Positions 53,521 to 62,228 of a stretch of 64,000 nucleotides of DNA are shown here, piece after piece (position 1 is the first letter of the stretch; every line of letters begins with the position of its first letter). The stretch comes from Azospirillum sp. TSA2s (GTDB lineage Bacteria > Pseudomonadota > Alphaproteobacteria > Azospirillales > Azospirillaceae), in NCBI RefSeq assembly GCF_004923315.1, contig NZ_CP039642.1, forward strand, positions 372,001 to 436,000. Direction: 5' to 3'. The notes beneath the pieces were generated by a model. It saw nothing but the letters and a program-made list of their open reading frames with translations, was not told the DNA's origin and made no database searches. Made by a program: the position numbers and the translations under genes.

Positions 53521-53797
53521 CAGCCGTTTGATTTTCCGTGCGATTCACGTTTCAAACGAGTCCGTCTGAAACGATCGCACTTTAGCGGCAGGTCCCCACC
53601 GGCCGCGTTCGCGTCTTCTGCCGCAGGCCGCCACACGGCATGGTCGGTAATAATTTTGGCATTCTGCAACTTATTGCGCTGGGGGCAGTTCACATTGCAT
53701 CCTCGCCAATGTTATTGAGCTGTGTCATCGCAACGCGCCGCGTGCCGCCTTAGGGTCGGGAGCGTCGACGAATTTTCGCGCGGAGAGCCGTCCATCC
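53521..53797. other. Intergenic region upstream of the hybrid kinase
   Basis: No gene of credible coding quality. It has an imperfect inverted repeat at 53548-53573 (CGTTTCA / TGAAACG, inner bases partly paired) and AT-rich sequence from 53640 to 53725 that probably holds the promoter of the kinase gene. Confidence 0.4.
53548..53573. repeat. Imperfect inverted repeat
   Basis: CGTTTCA at 53548-53554 and TGAAACG at 53567-53573 are perfect 7-base arms. The 12 bases between them pair partly (ACG with CGT). It may be an operator or a second hairpin after the phosphatase gene. Confidence 0.4.
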
Positions 53798-56182
53798 ATG
53801 CCCGCCGGTCTGATGCCCCGCCTTCTCCGCGTCTTCAGCCCGCGCAGCCTGCGCGCGCGCCTGATGGGCGTGGTGCTGGCCTCGCTGGCGCTGCCGCTGG
53901 TTGGCGCGCTCTATCTCGCCGACCAGCAGCTCGACGACCATATCGGCGCCGCGCGCGAACTGGCCCTGCATCTGGCCGACGACGGGGTGCAGCGCCAGCA
54001 TGACCTAATCGGCGAGGCGCGCAACCTGCTGGGCGTGCTGTCGCTGGTGCCGGCGATCCGCAACGCCACGCCGACCGACACCGGCGGCTGCGTCGCCACC
54101 CTGGCACCGATGCCGCGCCAGCACCGCTGGACCACCGGCGTCTGGCTGACCGACGCCGACGGCAACATCATCTGCGACACCACCGGTCCGGGCGCCGGCA
54201 TCTCGCTGCGCGAACGCGAATATTTCCAGCGCGTCCTCGACACCAAAAGCTGGGTGGTCAGCGATTTCATCATCGGCAAGCGCTCGCTGAAGCCGCTGAT
54301 CATCGTCGCCAGCCCGATCATCGAGAATGGCCGGATCGTCCGCGTGATGGGCGTCGCCGTCGACCTGACCTGGCTGACCGATCTGGTGAAGGTGCTGAAG
54401 CAGCCCGACGCCCGCGTGATGGTGCTGGACCGCAACGGCGTGATCGTCGCCCGCCAGCCCGATCCGGAAGGCTGGCTGAACCGCAATGTCGGCCAGATGC
54501 GCCATGTCCAGCAGATGCTGAAGGAACGGGACGGCTTCCTGGATTCAGAAAGCGCCGACGGGCGCGACCGGCTGTGGGCCTTCCGCCATTCCGACGAGAC
54601 CGACACGATCTTCGCCGTCGGCATGCCGACCAGCCCGATCATCGCGGAGGCGCGGCGCGACCTGTGGCAGAGCCTGGGGCTGCTGGGCATCGCCGCGCTG
54701 GTCAGCGTCACCGCGCTGTGGGTCCTGCTGCGCGCCTCCGTCCTGCGCTGGGTGTGGGAATTGGGCAGCGCGGCCACCCGCATCGGCGACGGTGGCGGCG
54801 GCACCGTGATCGAAGCGGAGCGGGCGCCGCATGAATTCCGCGTCGTCTCCCACGCCTTCAACAACATGTCGCGCCGCCTGAAGCAGCGCGAGCAGGAGCT
54901 GCGCTCCGCCATGGAGGAGGCGCGGGCCGGCAGCCGCGCCAAGGAGGAATTCCTCGCCACCATGAGCCACGAGATCCGCACGCCGATGAACGGCGTGATC
55001 GGATTCGCGGAGATGCTGCTGGAAACCCCGCTGACGGCCGAACAGCGGCGCTACGCCTCGCAGGTGCGCGATGCCGGACGGTCGCTGCTGACCGTCATCA
55101 ACGACGTGCTCGACCTATCGAAGCTGGAGGCGGGGCGGCTCGATCTGGTCAGCGTGCCCTTCCGGCTGGACGATCTGGCCGACCGCTGCGTCGCCATCGT
55201 CCGCCTGGCCGCCGAACAGAAGGGGCTGGAGCTGCAGACCAGCATTTCCGCCACCGCCCGCGGCTTCGTCATGGGCGACCCCGACCGGCTGCGCCAGATC
55301 CTGCTGAACCTGCTGAGCAACGCGGTGAAGTTCACCGACCGCGGCTCGGTCCGGCTGACGGTCAAGGCGATCGACGATGACGGCAGCCGGGGGGGCGGCA
55401 TTCCGGGCGGCAAGCCCGGCGGCGGCCGCATCTGCACCTTCACCGTCACCGACACCGGGATCGGCATCGCGCCCGAACGGCAGCGCGACCTGTTCCAGCG
55501 CTTCACCCAGTTGGAACGCGGGCGCGGCGGCACCGGGCTGGGGCTGGCCATCTGCCGCCGGCTGGTGGAGCTGATGGGCGGCGAGATCGGCATGGAAAGC
55601 CGGCCCGGCAGCGGCAGCACCTTCTGGTTCTCGCTGCCGCTGCTGCCCGCCGGCAGCGCCGCGGTCCAGCGCGATGGCGCCCCCCTTGCCGGCAGCGAGC
55701 CCGGCAGCCCCGGCGCCCGCATCCTGCTGGCCGAGGATCTGGCGATGAACCGCGATCTGGCGGTGACCATGCTGACCAAGGCCGGCCACCATGTCGATGC
55801 CGTGGAAGACGGCGCCGCCGCGGTCGCCGCGGTGCAGGAACAGACCTACGACCTCGTGCTGATGGACGTGCAGATGCCGGTGATGGACGGGCTGGAGGCC
55901 ACCCGCCGCATCCGTGCCCTGCCCGGACCGGTCGGCCGCATCCCGATCCTGGCCCTGTCGGCCGGCGTCCTGCAGGTGGAGGTCGAACGCTGCCTGCAGG
56001 CGGGCATGAACGCCCATCTGGCCAAGCCGCTTGAGAAAACCAAGCTGCTGGCCGCGATCGGCCGCTGGGTTCGCGTCGGACACGCGGACAATGGACCGGC
56101 TGAAGGCGGACCGGCTGACAGCGGACCGCCCGACGATGGACGGGATGAGCCTCCGCGTCCGCAGTTGATCGCACACAGCTGA
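53798..56182 (+). CDS. Membrane hybrid sensor histidine kinase
   Basis: A 794-residue inner-membrane sensor. First helix at about residues 20-42 ([20 protein letters not shown]), a periplasmic double-Cache-like domain ([40 protein letters not shown]), second helix near 285-305, HAMP-like linker, then HisKA with phospho-His391 in [15 protein letters not shown], HATPase with N-box [29 protein letters not shown] and [13 protein letters not shown], and a C-terminal receiver with Asp690 in [15 protein letters not shown] Pro/Gly/Asp-rich tail closes it. The input ligand and output regulator are not evident. It sits inside an otherwise conserved housekeeping block. Confidence 0.93.
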   Translation: MPAGLMPRLLRVFSPRSLRARLMGVVLASLALPLVGALYLADQQLDDHIGAARELALHLADDGVQRQHDLIGEARNLLGVLSLVPAIRNATPTDTGGCVATLAPMPRQHRWTTGVWLTDADGNIICDTTGPGAGISLREREYFQRVLDTKSWVVSDFIIGKRSLKPLIIVASPIIENGRIVRVMGVAVDLTWLTDLVKVLKQPDARVMVLDRNGVIVARQPDPEGWLNRNVGQMRHVQQMLKERDGFLDSESADGRDRLWAFRHSDETDTIFAVGMPTSPIIAEARRDLWQSLGLLGIAALVSVTALWVLLRASVLRWVWELGSAATRIGDGGGGTVIEAERAPHEFRVVSHAFNNMSRRLKQREQELRSAMEEARAGSRAKEEFLATMSHEIRTPMNGVIGFAEMLLETPLTAEQRRYASQVRDAGRSLLTVINDVLDLSKLEAGRLDLVSVPFRLDDLADRCVAIVRLAAEQKGLELQTSISATARGFVMGDPDRLRQILLNLLSNAVKFTDRGSVRLTVKAIDDDGSRGGGIPGGKPGGGRICTFTVTDTGIGIAPERQRDLFQRFTQLERGRGGTGLGLAICRRLVELMGGEIGMESRPGSGSTFWFSLPLLPAGSAAVQRDGAPLAGSEPGSPGARILLAEDLAMNRDLAVTMLTKAGHHVDAVEDGAAAVAAVQEQTYDLVLMDVQMPVMDGLEATRRIRALPGPVGRIPILALSAGVLQVEVERCLQAGMNAHLAKPLEKTKLLAAIGRWVRVGHADNGPAEGGPADSGPPDDGRDEPPRPQLIAHS

Positions 56183-56249
56183 CGAGTCGGTGTTATAGTG
56201 GCTGCACCCCTCCCGGCAGGCTCGGCCGGTCTGCAGCGAAGTGTGTGTC

Positions 56250-57476
56250 ATGAAGGTTGCGCAGCCCCCTCTCGCCCCCGTTCCGGAGCGCAAGCCCGAT
56301 ATTCCCCCGTCGCTGGCCGATGGCGCCGGCGGCGAGTCGTCCTTCCGTGATGCGCTGGTCCAGACCAATCGGCCCGGCACCGAGACCGCGCCCGTCGGCG
56401 GTCCCGCCAACGGCAGGCTCCAGGGCGGCCAGAAGGCACCGCCCCTGCCGGCCGCCAAGCCCCCGGCCCCGATCCTGTTGACCGACGGCACCCAGGTCCC
56501 CTTTCCGTCGGCCAAGCCGGTCACTCCGATCCGCTTGACCGACGGTACGGTCGTGCCGCTCCCCGCCCTCAAACCGCCCGCCCTCAAACCGCCCACCGTC
56601 AATTCGGAGACGCCGGTCCTGCTGGCGGACTCCGCGTCGGCGGACGGCGGGGCCGCGGCGCCACGCGCGCCCCTGCCCGGACTGAAGCCGGCGGCGCCGG
56701 TGGTGGGGCCGGCGGTGGCTCAAGGCCCGAATCCAAGCTCGAAAAAGGTGGCGGAGACGGTGAAGGCGGTGAACTCCGACGATCCGACCGCCACGCGGGT
56801 GCTGGTCGCCTCGCAGCAGGTCGCCGGCCTGTCGGGCCACAGCTTCACCGCGATCCTGGCCCAGGCCACCCAGGAAAGCGGGCTGGACCCCGGCGCCAGG
56901 AACAGCCGCAGCTCCGCCGCCGGCCCGTTCCAGTTCCTCGAATCGACATGGCTCGACCTGTTCCGCCGCCATGGCGCCGCCTATGGCCAGGGTGAGCTGG
57001 CCTCGCACATCCAGGTCCGCAACGGCGTGTCCAGCGTCAAGGATCCGGCGATCCGCCGCCAGATCCTGGAGCTGCGCCACGATGTCGACCTGTCGGCCGG
57101 CATGGCCGCCCGCTATCTGGCCGAGGGGCGTGAGGCACTGGAGAAGCGGCTGGGCCGCCCGGCCAGCGAATCGGAGAGCCGCATGGCCTATGTTCTGGGC
57201 TCCGGCGGGGCGGCAAAGCTGATTCGCGCCGCCGAATCGAGCCCCGGCGCCGTCGCAGCCGACCTGTTGCCCAGCGCGGCGAAGGCGAATCACAACCTGT
57301 TCCACGACCGCTCCACCGGCCGCGCGCTCACTGCGGCCGAAACGGTGGGCCGCCTGACCCGCCGCATGGAGATCGACCAGCGCGAGATGTTCGCGGCGAT
57401 CGGCAAGGCGCTGGAACAGCCGCGCCGCCTGGAAGAAGGCGGCGCATCGCCGCTCAACCCCTATCAGGCGGTCTGA
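56250..57476 (+). CDS. Lytic transglycosylase (SLT) domain protein with Pro-rich head
   Basis: A 408-residue protein. The first 170 residues are disordered and rich in Pro/Ala, with near-repeats such as ILLTDGTQVPFPSAKPVTPI and IRLTDGTVVPLPALKPPALK. The C-terminal half has an SLT-like fold: FTAILAQATQESGLDPGARN with the catalytic Glu, then SAAGPFQFLESTWLDLFRRH and the SESRMAYVLGSGGAAKLIRA segment. No signal peptide is clear. Such proteins are found near flagellar and secretion genes, but the neighbours here do not say. A 66-base gap separates it from the kinase gene. Confidence 0.82.
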   Translation: MKVAQPPLAPVPERKPDIPPSLADGAGGESSFRDALVQTNRPGTETAPVGGPANGRLQGGQKAPPLPAAKPPAPILLTDGTQVPFPSAKPVTPIRLTDGTVVPLPALKPPALKPPTVNSETPVLLADSASADGGAAAPRAPLPGLKPAAPVVGPAVAQGPNPSSKKVAETVKAVNSDDPTATRVLVASQQVAGLSGHSFTAILAQATQESGLDPGARNSRSSAAGPFQFLESTWLDLFRRHGAAYGQGELASHIQVRNGVSSVKDPAIRRQILELRHDVDLSAGMAARYLAEGREALEKRLGRPASESESRMAYVLGSGGAAKLIRAAESSPGAVAADLLPSAAKANHNLFHDRSTGRALTAAETVGRLTRRMEIDQREMFAAIGKALEQPRRLEEGGASPLNPYQAV

Positions 57477-57569
57477 CGCGGCAGCGGTTACAGGGTATTT
57501 TCGCCACACAACGCGGGGCTGCCCCGCGCCGATGGCTGCGGCCGAACGCATCGGCGGTGGGAATCCCCC

Positions 57570-57599
57570 TTGACCCGGCGGCCTTGGAAGGTCAGTTAT
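57570..57599 (+). promoter_or_regulatory. Possible promoter of infA
   Basis: TTGACC at 57570-57575 and AGTTAT at 57594-57599, 18 bases apart, 35 bases before the infA ATG. A fair match to the housekeeping promoter pattern. Confidence 0.45.
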
Positions 57600-57633
57600 T
57601 GCCGCGAAACTATTAGGACGGACATAAGGGCCT

Positions 57634-57852
57634 ATGGCAAAGGAAGATCTGATCGAGTTTTCCGGGACCGTCGTCGAATTGCTTCCGAACGCGATGTTCC
57701 GGGTGAAGCTCGACAACGATCACGAGGTTCTGGCGCACACCTCCGGCAAGATGCGTAAGAACCGGATTCGCGTCCTGGCGGGCGACCGCGTCAATGTGGA
57801 AATGACGCCGTACGACCTGACCAAGGGCCGCATCACCTTCCGGTTCAAGTAG
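57634..57852 (+). CDS. infA: Translation initiation factor IF-1
   Basis: A 72-residue S1/OB-fold factor that occupies the ribosomal A site during initiation. [40 protein letters not shown] and [20 protein letters not shown] are near-universal IF-1 sequence. It is full length. Upstream context suggests its own promoter; maf follows 25 bases later. Confidence 0.98.
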   Translation: MAKEDLIEFSGTVVELLPNAMFRVKLDNDHEVLAHTSGKMRKNRIRVLAGDRVNVEMTPYDLTKGRITFRFK

Positions 57853-57877
57853 CATCCTTGCTGCATCGCGGTTCCCC

Positions 57878-58501
57878 GTGACGATCCCGTCCAAGGCGCC
57901 CCGGCTGGTGCTGGCTTCGGCCTCGCCCCGCCGGCTCGACCTGTTGCGCCAGATCGGCATCGTGCCCGACGCGGTCGACCCCGCCGATCTCGACGAAACG
58001 CCGCTGCGCGACGAACTCCCGCCCCAGCACGCCCTGCGTCTGGCGGCGGAGAAGGCGTCGTGCGTCGCCGCGCGCCATCCCGATTCGTGGATTCTCGCCG
58101 CCGACACCGTGGTCGCCTGCGGCCGCCGCATCCTGCCCAAGGCCGAACGGGAGGAGGAGGCGCGACGCTGCCTGTCCCTGCTGTCCGGCCGGCGGCACCG
58201 GGTGATCGGCGGGATCGTCCTGCTGATTCCAGGGACGGAAGGCCACCGCCGAATCGACCGGCTGGTCCGCACCGACGTCACCTTCAAGGTGCTCGACCGG
58301 GCGGAAACCGACGCCTACATCGCGTCCGGCGAATGGAAGGGCAAGGCCGGCGGCTATGCCATCCAGGGCCGGGCGGGGGCGCTGGTCCGCTGGATCGGCG
58401 GCTCCTACAGCAATGTCGTCGGGCTGTCCCTGCACGAGGTCGCCGGCATGCTGCATGGCGCCGGCTTCCCGCTTCCTCCCCCGACACCTCCCGAACAATG
58501 A
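57878..58501 (+). CDS. maf: Maf-like nucleoside triphosphate pyrophosphatase
   Basis: A 207-residue Maf/YceF-family enzyme that hydrolyses non-canonical or modified nucleotides. Signature SASPRRLDLLRQIG near the start, AADTVVACGRRILPKA, DAYIASGEWKGKAGGYAIQG and the final WIGGSYSNVVGLSLHE are all present. A GTG start is used. The TGA overlaps the ATG of the RNase G gene, and a Pro-rich tail (PLPPPTPPEQ) closes the protein. Confidence 0.95.
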   Translation: MTIPSKAPRLVLASASPRRLDLLRQIGIVPDAVDPADLDETPLRDELPPQHALRLAAEKASCVAARHPDSWILAADTVVACGRRILPKAEREEEARRCLSLLSGRRHRVIGGIVLLIPGTEGHRRIDRLVRTDVTFKVLDRAETDAYIASGEWKGKAGGYAIQGRAGALVRWIGGSYSNVVGLSLHEVAGMLHGAGFPLPPPTPPEQ

Positions 58502-59733
58502 GCAGGCTTGAGCTGCTGGTCGACCGCGACGGCCCGCTGACGCGGGCGGCGGTGCTGGCCGACGGCCGCCTGACCGACCTGCACATCGACCATGCCGACC
58601 GCCCGTCACTGCTGGGCGCCATCATCCTGGGCCGGGTGGAGCGCATCGCCACCGGCCTGAACGGGGCCTTCGTCGATCTCGGGAATGGTCTGTCCGGCCT
58701 TCTGCCAGCTGCCGACGTGCGCCGTCCCGTCCTCGACGACGACTCTCCGCAGTCCCGCACCCATCGCCCCGGCGCAAAGCCGACGCCCATTGGCGCGCTG
58801 CTGCGCACCGGCCAGCCGGTGCTGGTGCAGGTGAAGGCCGACGCCGTCGGATCGAAGGGTCCGTCGCTGACGATGGACATCACCCTGCCCGGCCGTTTCC
58901 TCGTGCACGCGCCGCTCGGTCGCGACATCGCGGTGTCGAAGCGCCTCGGCACCGGCCCGGAGCGCGCCGCGCTGGCCCGCCGCATCGAACAGCTCGCCAC
59001 CGGCGCCGGCTGGATCGTGCGCGCCGGTGCCGCCCAGGTCTCCGACGATCTTCTGGCCGCCGAATCGGAAGCGCTGCACCTGCAATGGCGCGCCATCCGC
59101 GACGATGCCCGCGCCGGGTCCGCCCCGCGCCTGCTGCATCCCGGCCCCGACGCCCCCACCCGCGCCCTGATCGAGCAGGGAGCAGCCGCCCCCGCCGCCA
59201 TCCTGGTCGACGACCCGACCCCTGCCGGCGGGATCAGAATGGGCGACGGGCCGCTGCTGTCGGCCTTGCGCGACTGGTGCGACCGCCACGCTCCCGACCT
59301 GCTGCCGCGTCTGAGCCCTCATACAGACGGCCAGCGCCTGTTCGACCTGCGCGATCTCGACACTGCGATTGCGGAGCTTCTGGATGTCCGGGTGCCGCTG
59401 CCGCTCGGCGGTTCGCTGGTGATCGAACGGACGGAGGCGCTGACGGTGGTCGACGTCAATGCCGGGGAGCGCGGCAACCCGCTGGACGTCAACCTCGACG
59501 CCGCGGCGGAGATCGCCCGCCAGCTTCGCCTGCGCAATGTCGGCGGCATCGTGGTGGTGGATTTCGTCAACATGCGCAGCCGCGGCGATGCCGAGCGTGT
59601 GTTGGCCGCCCTGTCGCAGGCGGTGGAAAGCGACCCGGTGCAGACCCAAGTTTACGGCATGTCCAAACTGGGCCTGGTCGAACTGACCCGCGCCCGCCGC
59701 GGCACGCCGCTGGCAGCCCTGCTGCGGCCCTGA
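58498..59733 (+). CDS. rng: Ribonuclease E/G family protein (RNase G-like)
   Basis: A 411-residue endoribonuclease of the RNase E/G family. It has an S1-like N-terminal domain (LLGAIILGRVERIATGLNGA, FVDLGNGLSGLLPAAD) and the catalytic DNase-I-like core with metal Asp residues in TVVDVNAGERGNPLDVNLDA and GIVVVDFVNMRSRGDAERVL. It ends at VELTRARRGTPLAALLRP and lacks the Zn-link Cys pair and C-terminal domain of longer relatives, so it is short for the family. It overlaps maf as ATGA; yacG follows. Confidence 0.92.
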   Translation: MSRLELLVDRDGPLTRAAVLADGRLTDLHIDHADRPSLLGAIILGRVERIATGLNGAFVDLGNGLSGLLPAADVRRPVLDDDSPQSRTHRPGAKPTPIGALLRTGQPVLVQVKADAVGSKGPSLTMDITLPGRFLVHAPLGRDIAVSKRLGTGPERAALARRIEQLATGAGWIVRAGAAQVSDDLLAAESEALHLQWRAIRDDARAGSAPRLLHPGPDAPTRALIEQGAAAPAAILVDDPTPAGGIRMGDGPLLSALRDWCDRHAPDLLPRLSPHTDGQRLFDLRDLDTAIAELLDVRVPLPLGGSLVIERTEALTVVDVNAGERGNPLDVNLDAAAEIARQLRLRNVGGIVVVDFVNMRSRGDAERVLAALSQAVESDPVQTQVYGMSKLGLVELTRARRGTPLAALLRP

Positions 59734-59763
59734 CCGCGTATCGTCCGTTACGGAGGCCTTCCC

Positions 59764-59967
59764 TTGTCCGATCCCCAACCCCTTGGCGCCAAGGCGGGCA
59801 CCAATTGCCCGATCTGCGGCCGCCCGACCGAACCGGCCACCCGCCCCTTCTGTTCCAAGCGCTGCGCCGACGTGGATTTGTCGCGCTGGCTGGGCGGCGT
59901 CTACCGCATCGAGAGCCCGGAAACCCCCGCCGCGTCTGGCGGATCCGACCCTGATGAGGAGCTGTGA
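59764..59967 (+). CDS. yacG: DNA gyrase inhibitor YacG, zinc-binding
   Basis: A 67-residue protein with a four-Cys zinc site: C15-x2-C18 in CPICGRP and C30-x3-C34 in FCSKRCADVD, followed by the conserved DLSRWLGGVYRI. Acidic C-terminus. A TTG start is used. In E. coli, YacG inhibits gyrase. It follows RNase G and precedes tRNA-Phe, a common alphaproteobacterial order. Confidence 0.93.
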   Translation: MSDPQPLGAKAGTNCPICGRPTEPATRPFCSKRCADVDLSRWLGGVYRIESPETPAASGGSDPDEEL

Positions 59968-60085
59968 GACGGGTCTGAATTTTTTTGAATTTTCCTCTGG
60001 ACAGCCCGTCCGAACCCCTCTAAAAAGCGCCCCACACGACGCGCCGCACCGACCGAAACGGTCACCCACCAAGCGGCGCCGAGAT

Positions 60086-60161
60086 GCCCAGGTAGCTCAG
60101 TTGGTAGAGCAGGGGACTGAAAATCCCCGTGTCGGCGGTTCGACTCCGTCCCTGGGCACCA
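60086..60161 (+). tRNA. tRNA-Phe (anticodon GAA)
   Basis: Acceptor arm GCCCAGG pairs with CCTGGGC, followed by encoded ACCA. D-loop AGCTCAGTTGGTAGAGC, anticodon arm GGGGACTGAAAATCCCC with GAA, and T-arm GGCGGTTCGACTCCGTC are all in place. The 3' end is a typical tyrosine-integrase attachment site; an integrase gene starts 331 bases later. Confidence 0.97.
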
Positions 60162-60491
60162 TTTTCCTCTTATAGATCAAGAGGTTAATGGTAAAATAGG
60201 TAAAGCCAACTTACCTAACACAGGCCTAGCACAGTCTCAGAGGACAACTTTCCTCTCCCGCTAAGCCGCTGATTTCTCTTAATTTTTTATCCCCTGATTT
60301 CGGTGTGCTAGCACAATCGCAGCACAGTCTCGACAGCAGTGTGAACCCCTGTGGGCGACGATTTCCACGCCCGAATCACCTCCTGAAAATCGCCCCTGCC
60401 GGCTGTGCTAACCGCTGTGCTAAATTCGCCCACAAGCGACAGTGACGACGCTACAATACAACCTATGGGTTGATGTCGTCAGGAGAGGGCA
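60162..60491. other. Left edge of integrated element, tRNA-Phe to integrase
   Basis: 330 bases with lower GC than the chromosome before it. Contents: a hairpin CCTCTT...AAGAGG at 60166-60184; an inverted repeat TAGGTAA/TTACCTA at 60197-60217; and short copies of TGTGCTA or TAGCACA at 60227, 60304 (within the 12-base palindrome TGTGCTAGCACA), 60403 and 60415, plus AGCACAGTCTC repeated at 60228 and 60321. No gene seen. Confidence 0.6.
60227..60422. repeat. Array of TGTGCTA/TAGCACA repeats, possible integrase arm sites
   Basis: Six partly overlapping copies: TAGCACAG at 60227-60234, TGTGCTA and TAGCACA forming the palindrome at 60304-60315, AGCACAG at 60321-60327, and CTGTGCTA at 60403-60410 and 60415-60422. 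Both orientations occur. They lie between the attachment site and the integrase gene, where arm-type or excisionase sites are usually found. Confidence 0.5.
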
Positions 60492-61745
60492 ATGTCAGAG
60501 CCGTTCCAGCTTTTCCAGCGCACCGGTAGCAGCAAGTGGTGGGTTCGGTTCTCGATCCGCGGCCAGGGTCAGATAAGGAAGTCGCTCGACACCACGGACG
60601 AGGCTGAGGCGAATCAGCGGGCACGCAAGGTCTACTACGAGGCCCTCTACCGCACCGAAAACGGTCTGAATGCCACGGCGAAGACCTTCGGCGACATGGC
60701 CGAGGAGTTCATCGCCAAGATCGAGCGTGAGGTCGAGCGCGGCGAGCGTAAGAAGGAGCAGGGGGAGAAGTTTCCCGGCATCATCCGGCGCTACATGGTG
60801 GGCTATTTCGGTGACAGGGCGATGGACAGCATCACCGACCGCGACATCGACGCCTACACGGAGTGGCGCAAGGACTACTGGACCAAGGGACCCGGCCGGG
60901 ATATCGCATTCATCACCTATGAGCGCGCTGGCCGCCAAATCCGCCGCCCCATCACCAAGCGCGATCCCCCTACCCTATCCCGCCAGCGTAACGAGGCGGT
61001 GCTCCTCCGCATGCTTCTCCGATTCGCTGCAAAGCAGGGCTACATCAAGCAGGCGGCTATCCCCGAGGTCGAGGTGGTGAAAGCACCGGACGTGCCCCGT
61101 CCCAGCTTCAGTGCCGATGAGTTTGGTCGGTTGGTCGAAACCTCAATGGCCCGTATGAGCGATCCGAAGCTCAATGAGCACGTTCGACGGGATCGGGCTA
61201 TCCTGCACGCCTACATGATGATCGCTGCATTCACAGGCTGCCGGCCGACGGAATTGAAGGGGCTGAACTGGGGGGATGTGCTGGGCTACCGGGAGGGGCG
61301 CAACAAGCCGCTACGTGACCGCGACATCCGCCTTCGCGTTCGGGGAAAGGGCAAGGCCCGCACCTTCGTTCCCCAGGAAGCCGCCCTGCCCTGGTTCGAC
61401 ACCTTGTGGATGCTCTGGGTGCGAGCAATGAAGCGCGATCCGCTCGACGCTGAGCCGGTCTTCGCCACGACAGCCGGGAATCGGCTCGACAGCGTGAAGA
61501 AGAGCCTCGGCGAGTTGCTGAAGGCGTGCGACCTGCTGACCGACCATCGCGGTGTGCGTCGCACGTCCTATTCGTTCCGTCATTTCTACATCAGCCAGCA
61601 GCTCATTGCCGGCGTGGATATCTTCATCCTGGCCCGCAACACCGGAACGAGCAGCGACATGATCCATCGCTTCTACGCCGACGTGAAGCTGGAGCTCATG
61701 AAGGACCATCTGCGGCCCGAGTGGAAACTCATGGTTTCCGTTTGA
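60492..61745 (+). CDS. Tyrosine recombinase/integrase
   Basis: A 417-residue site-specific recombinase. The N-terminal SAM-like DNA-binding part (FGDMAEEFIAKIEREVERGE) precedes the catalytic domain: Arg251 in TGCRPTELKG, a Lys in the VRGKGKARTF beta-hairpin, Arg363 in SYSFRHFYIS (Ser in place of the first His), and nucleophile Tyr395 in IHRFYADV. It is probably responsible for insertion at tRNA-Phe. Its orientation leads away from the tRNA, as in many genomic islands. Codon use is less GC-rich than the housekeeping genes. Confidence 0.92.
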   Translation: MSEPFQLFQRTGSSKWWVRFSIRGQGQIRKSLDTTDEAEANQRARKVYYEALYRTENGLNATAKTFGDMAEEFIAKIEREVERGERKKEQGEKFPGIIRRYMVGYFGDRAMDSITDRDIDAYTEWRKDYWTKGPGRDIAFITYERAGRQIRRPITKRDPPTLSRQRNEAVLLRMLLRFAAKQGYIKQAAIPEVEVVKAPDVPRPSFSADEFGRLVETSMARMSDPKLNEHVRRDRAILHAYMMIAAFTGCRPTELKGLNWGDVLGYREGRNKPLRDRDIRLRVRGKGKARTFVPQEAALPWFDTLWMLWVRAMKRDPLDAEPVFATTAGNRLDSVKKSLGELLKACDLLTDHRGVRRTSYSFRHFYISQQLIAGVDIFILARNTGTSSDMIHRFYADVKLELMKDHLRPEWKLMVSV

Positions 61746-62228
61746 GGCATCGTGCGTTGCCGAATAGCTCCTGGCCTGCGTTTAAAGCGCGCTGGCTGCG
61801 ACCAGAGCCCAACGCGCTACTCTTAATAGCGAAACCGTCAGGGCCAACTGGCGCGCGTTGGCAAGCCGCCCCCCTATCCCCGCCGAGAGCACAATAACCT
61901 GACGTAAGAGAAGAACGTTATTCTCAGAATAACGGACGAACCTCTGCCACCGGACAGCTACGAGGTTAAATCTTGATTTTTTTCTCAAAAAAATAGTGCT
62001 TGAAAACTCGCAGAGTTTTGATAAATTAACTCTCGCTGTCACGAAGATAAAATTCTTCGGATGGCAATCGAGTTTGGGCTTCCTTGCCCAATTCGCCAGC
62101 GCTTGATGGTTCTTTGGGATGGTTCGATTCCGTCCAAGCGCTCCAAACGAACAGTTCGTTTGACGGTTGATTGTTTTCGGCCGGCGAATTACCGCACCGC
62201 ACTTGGTGCGACGCAAGGAGCATGCCTT
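61746..62228. other. AT-rich gap between integrase and unknown gene
   Basis: 483 bases, the least GC-rich part of the window (for example 61970-62060 with several A/T runs). Short reading frames exist on the minus strand but have no convincing start or coding pattern. It probably contains the promoter of the following gene. Confidence 0.45.

Noticed and set aside
53499..53693. Minus-strand frame of 64 codons beside the 17-bp hairpin
   Set aside because: It starts in non-coding sequence, overlaps two inverted repeats, and lacks a ribosome site.
57477..57569. Terminator after the lytic transglycosylase gene
   Set aside because: No stable stem with T-run could be found before the infA promoter candidate.
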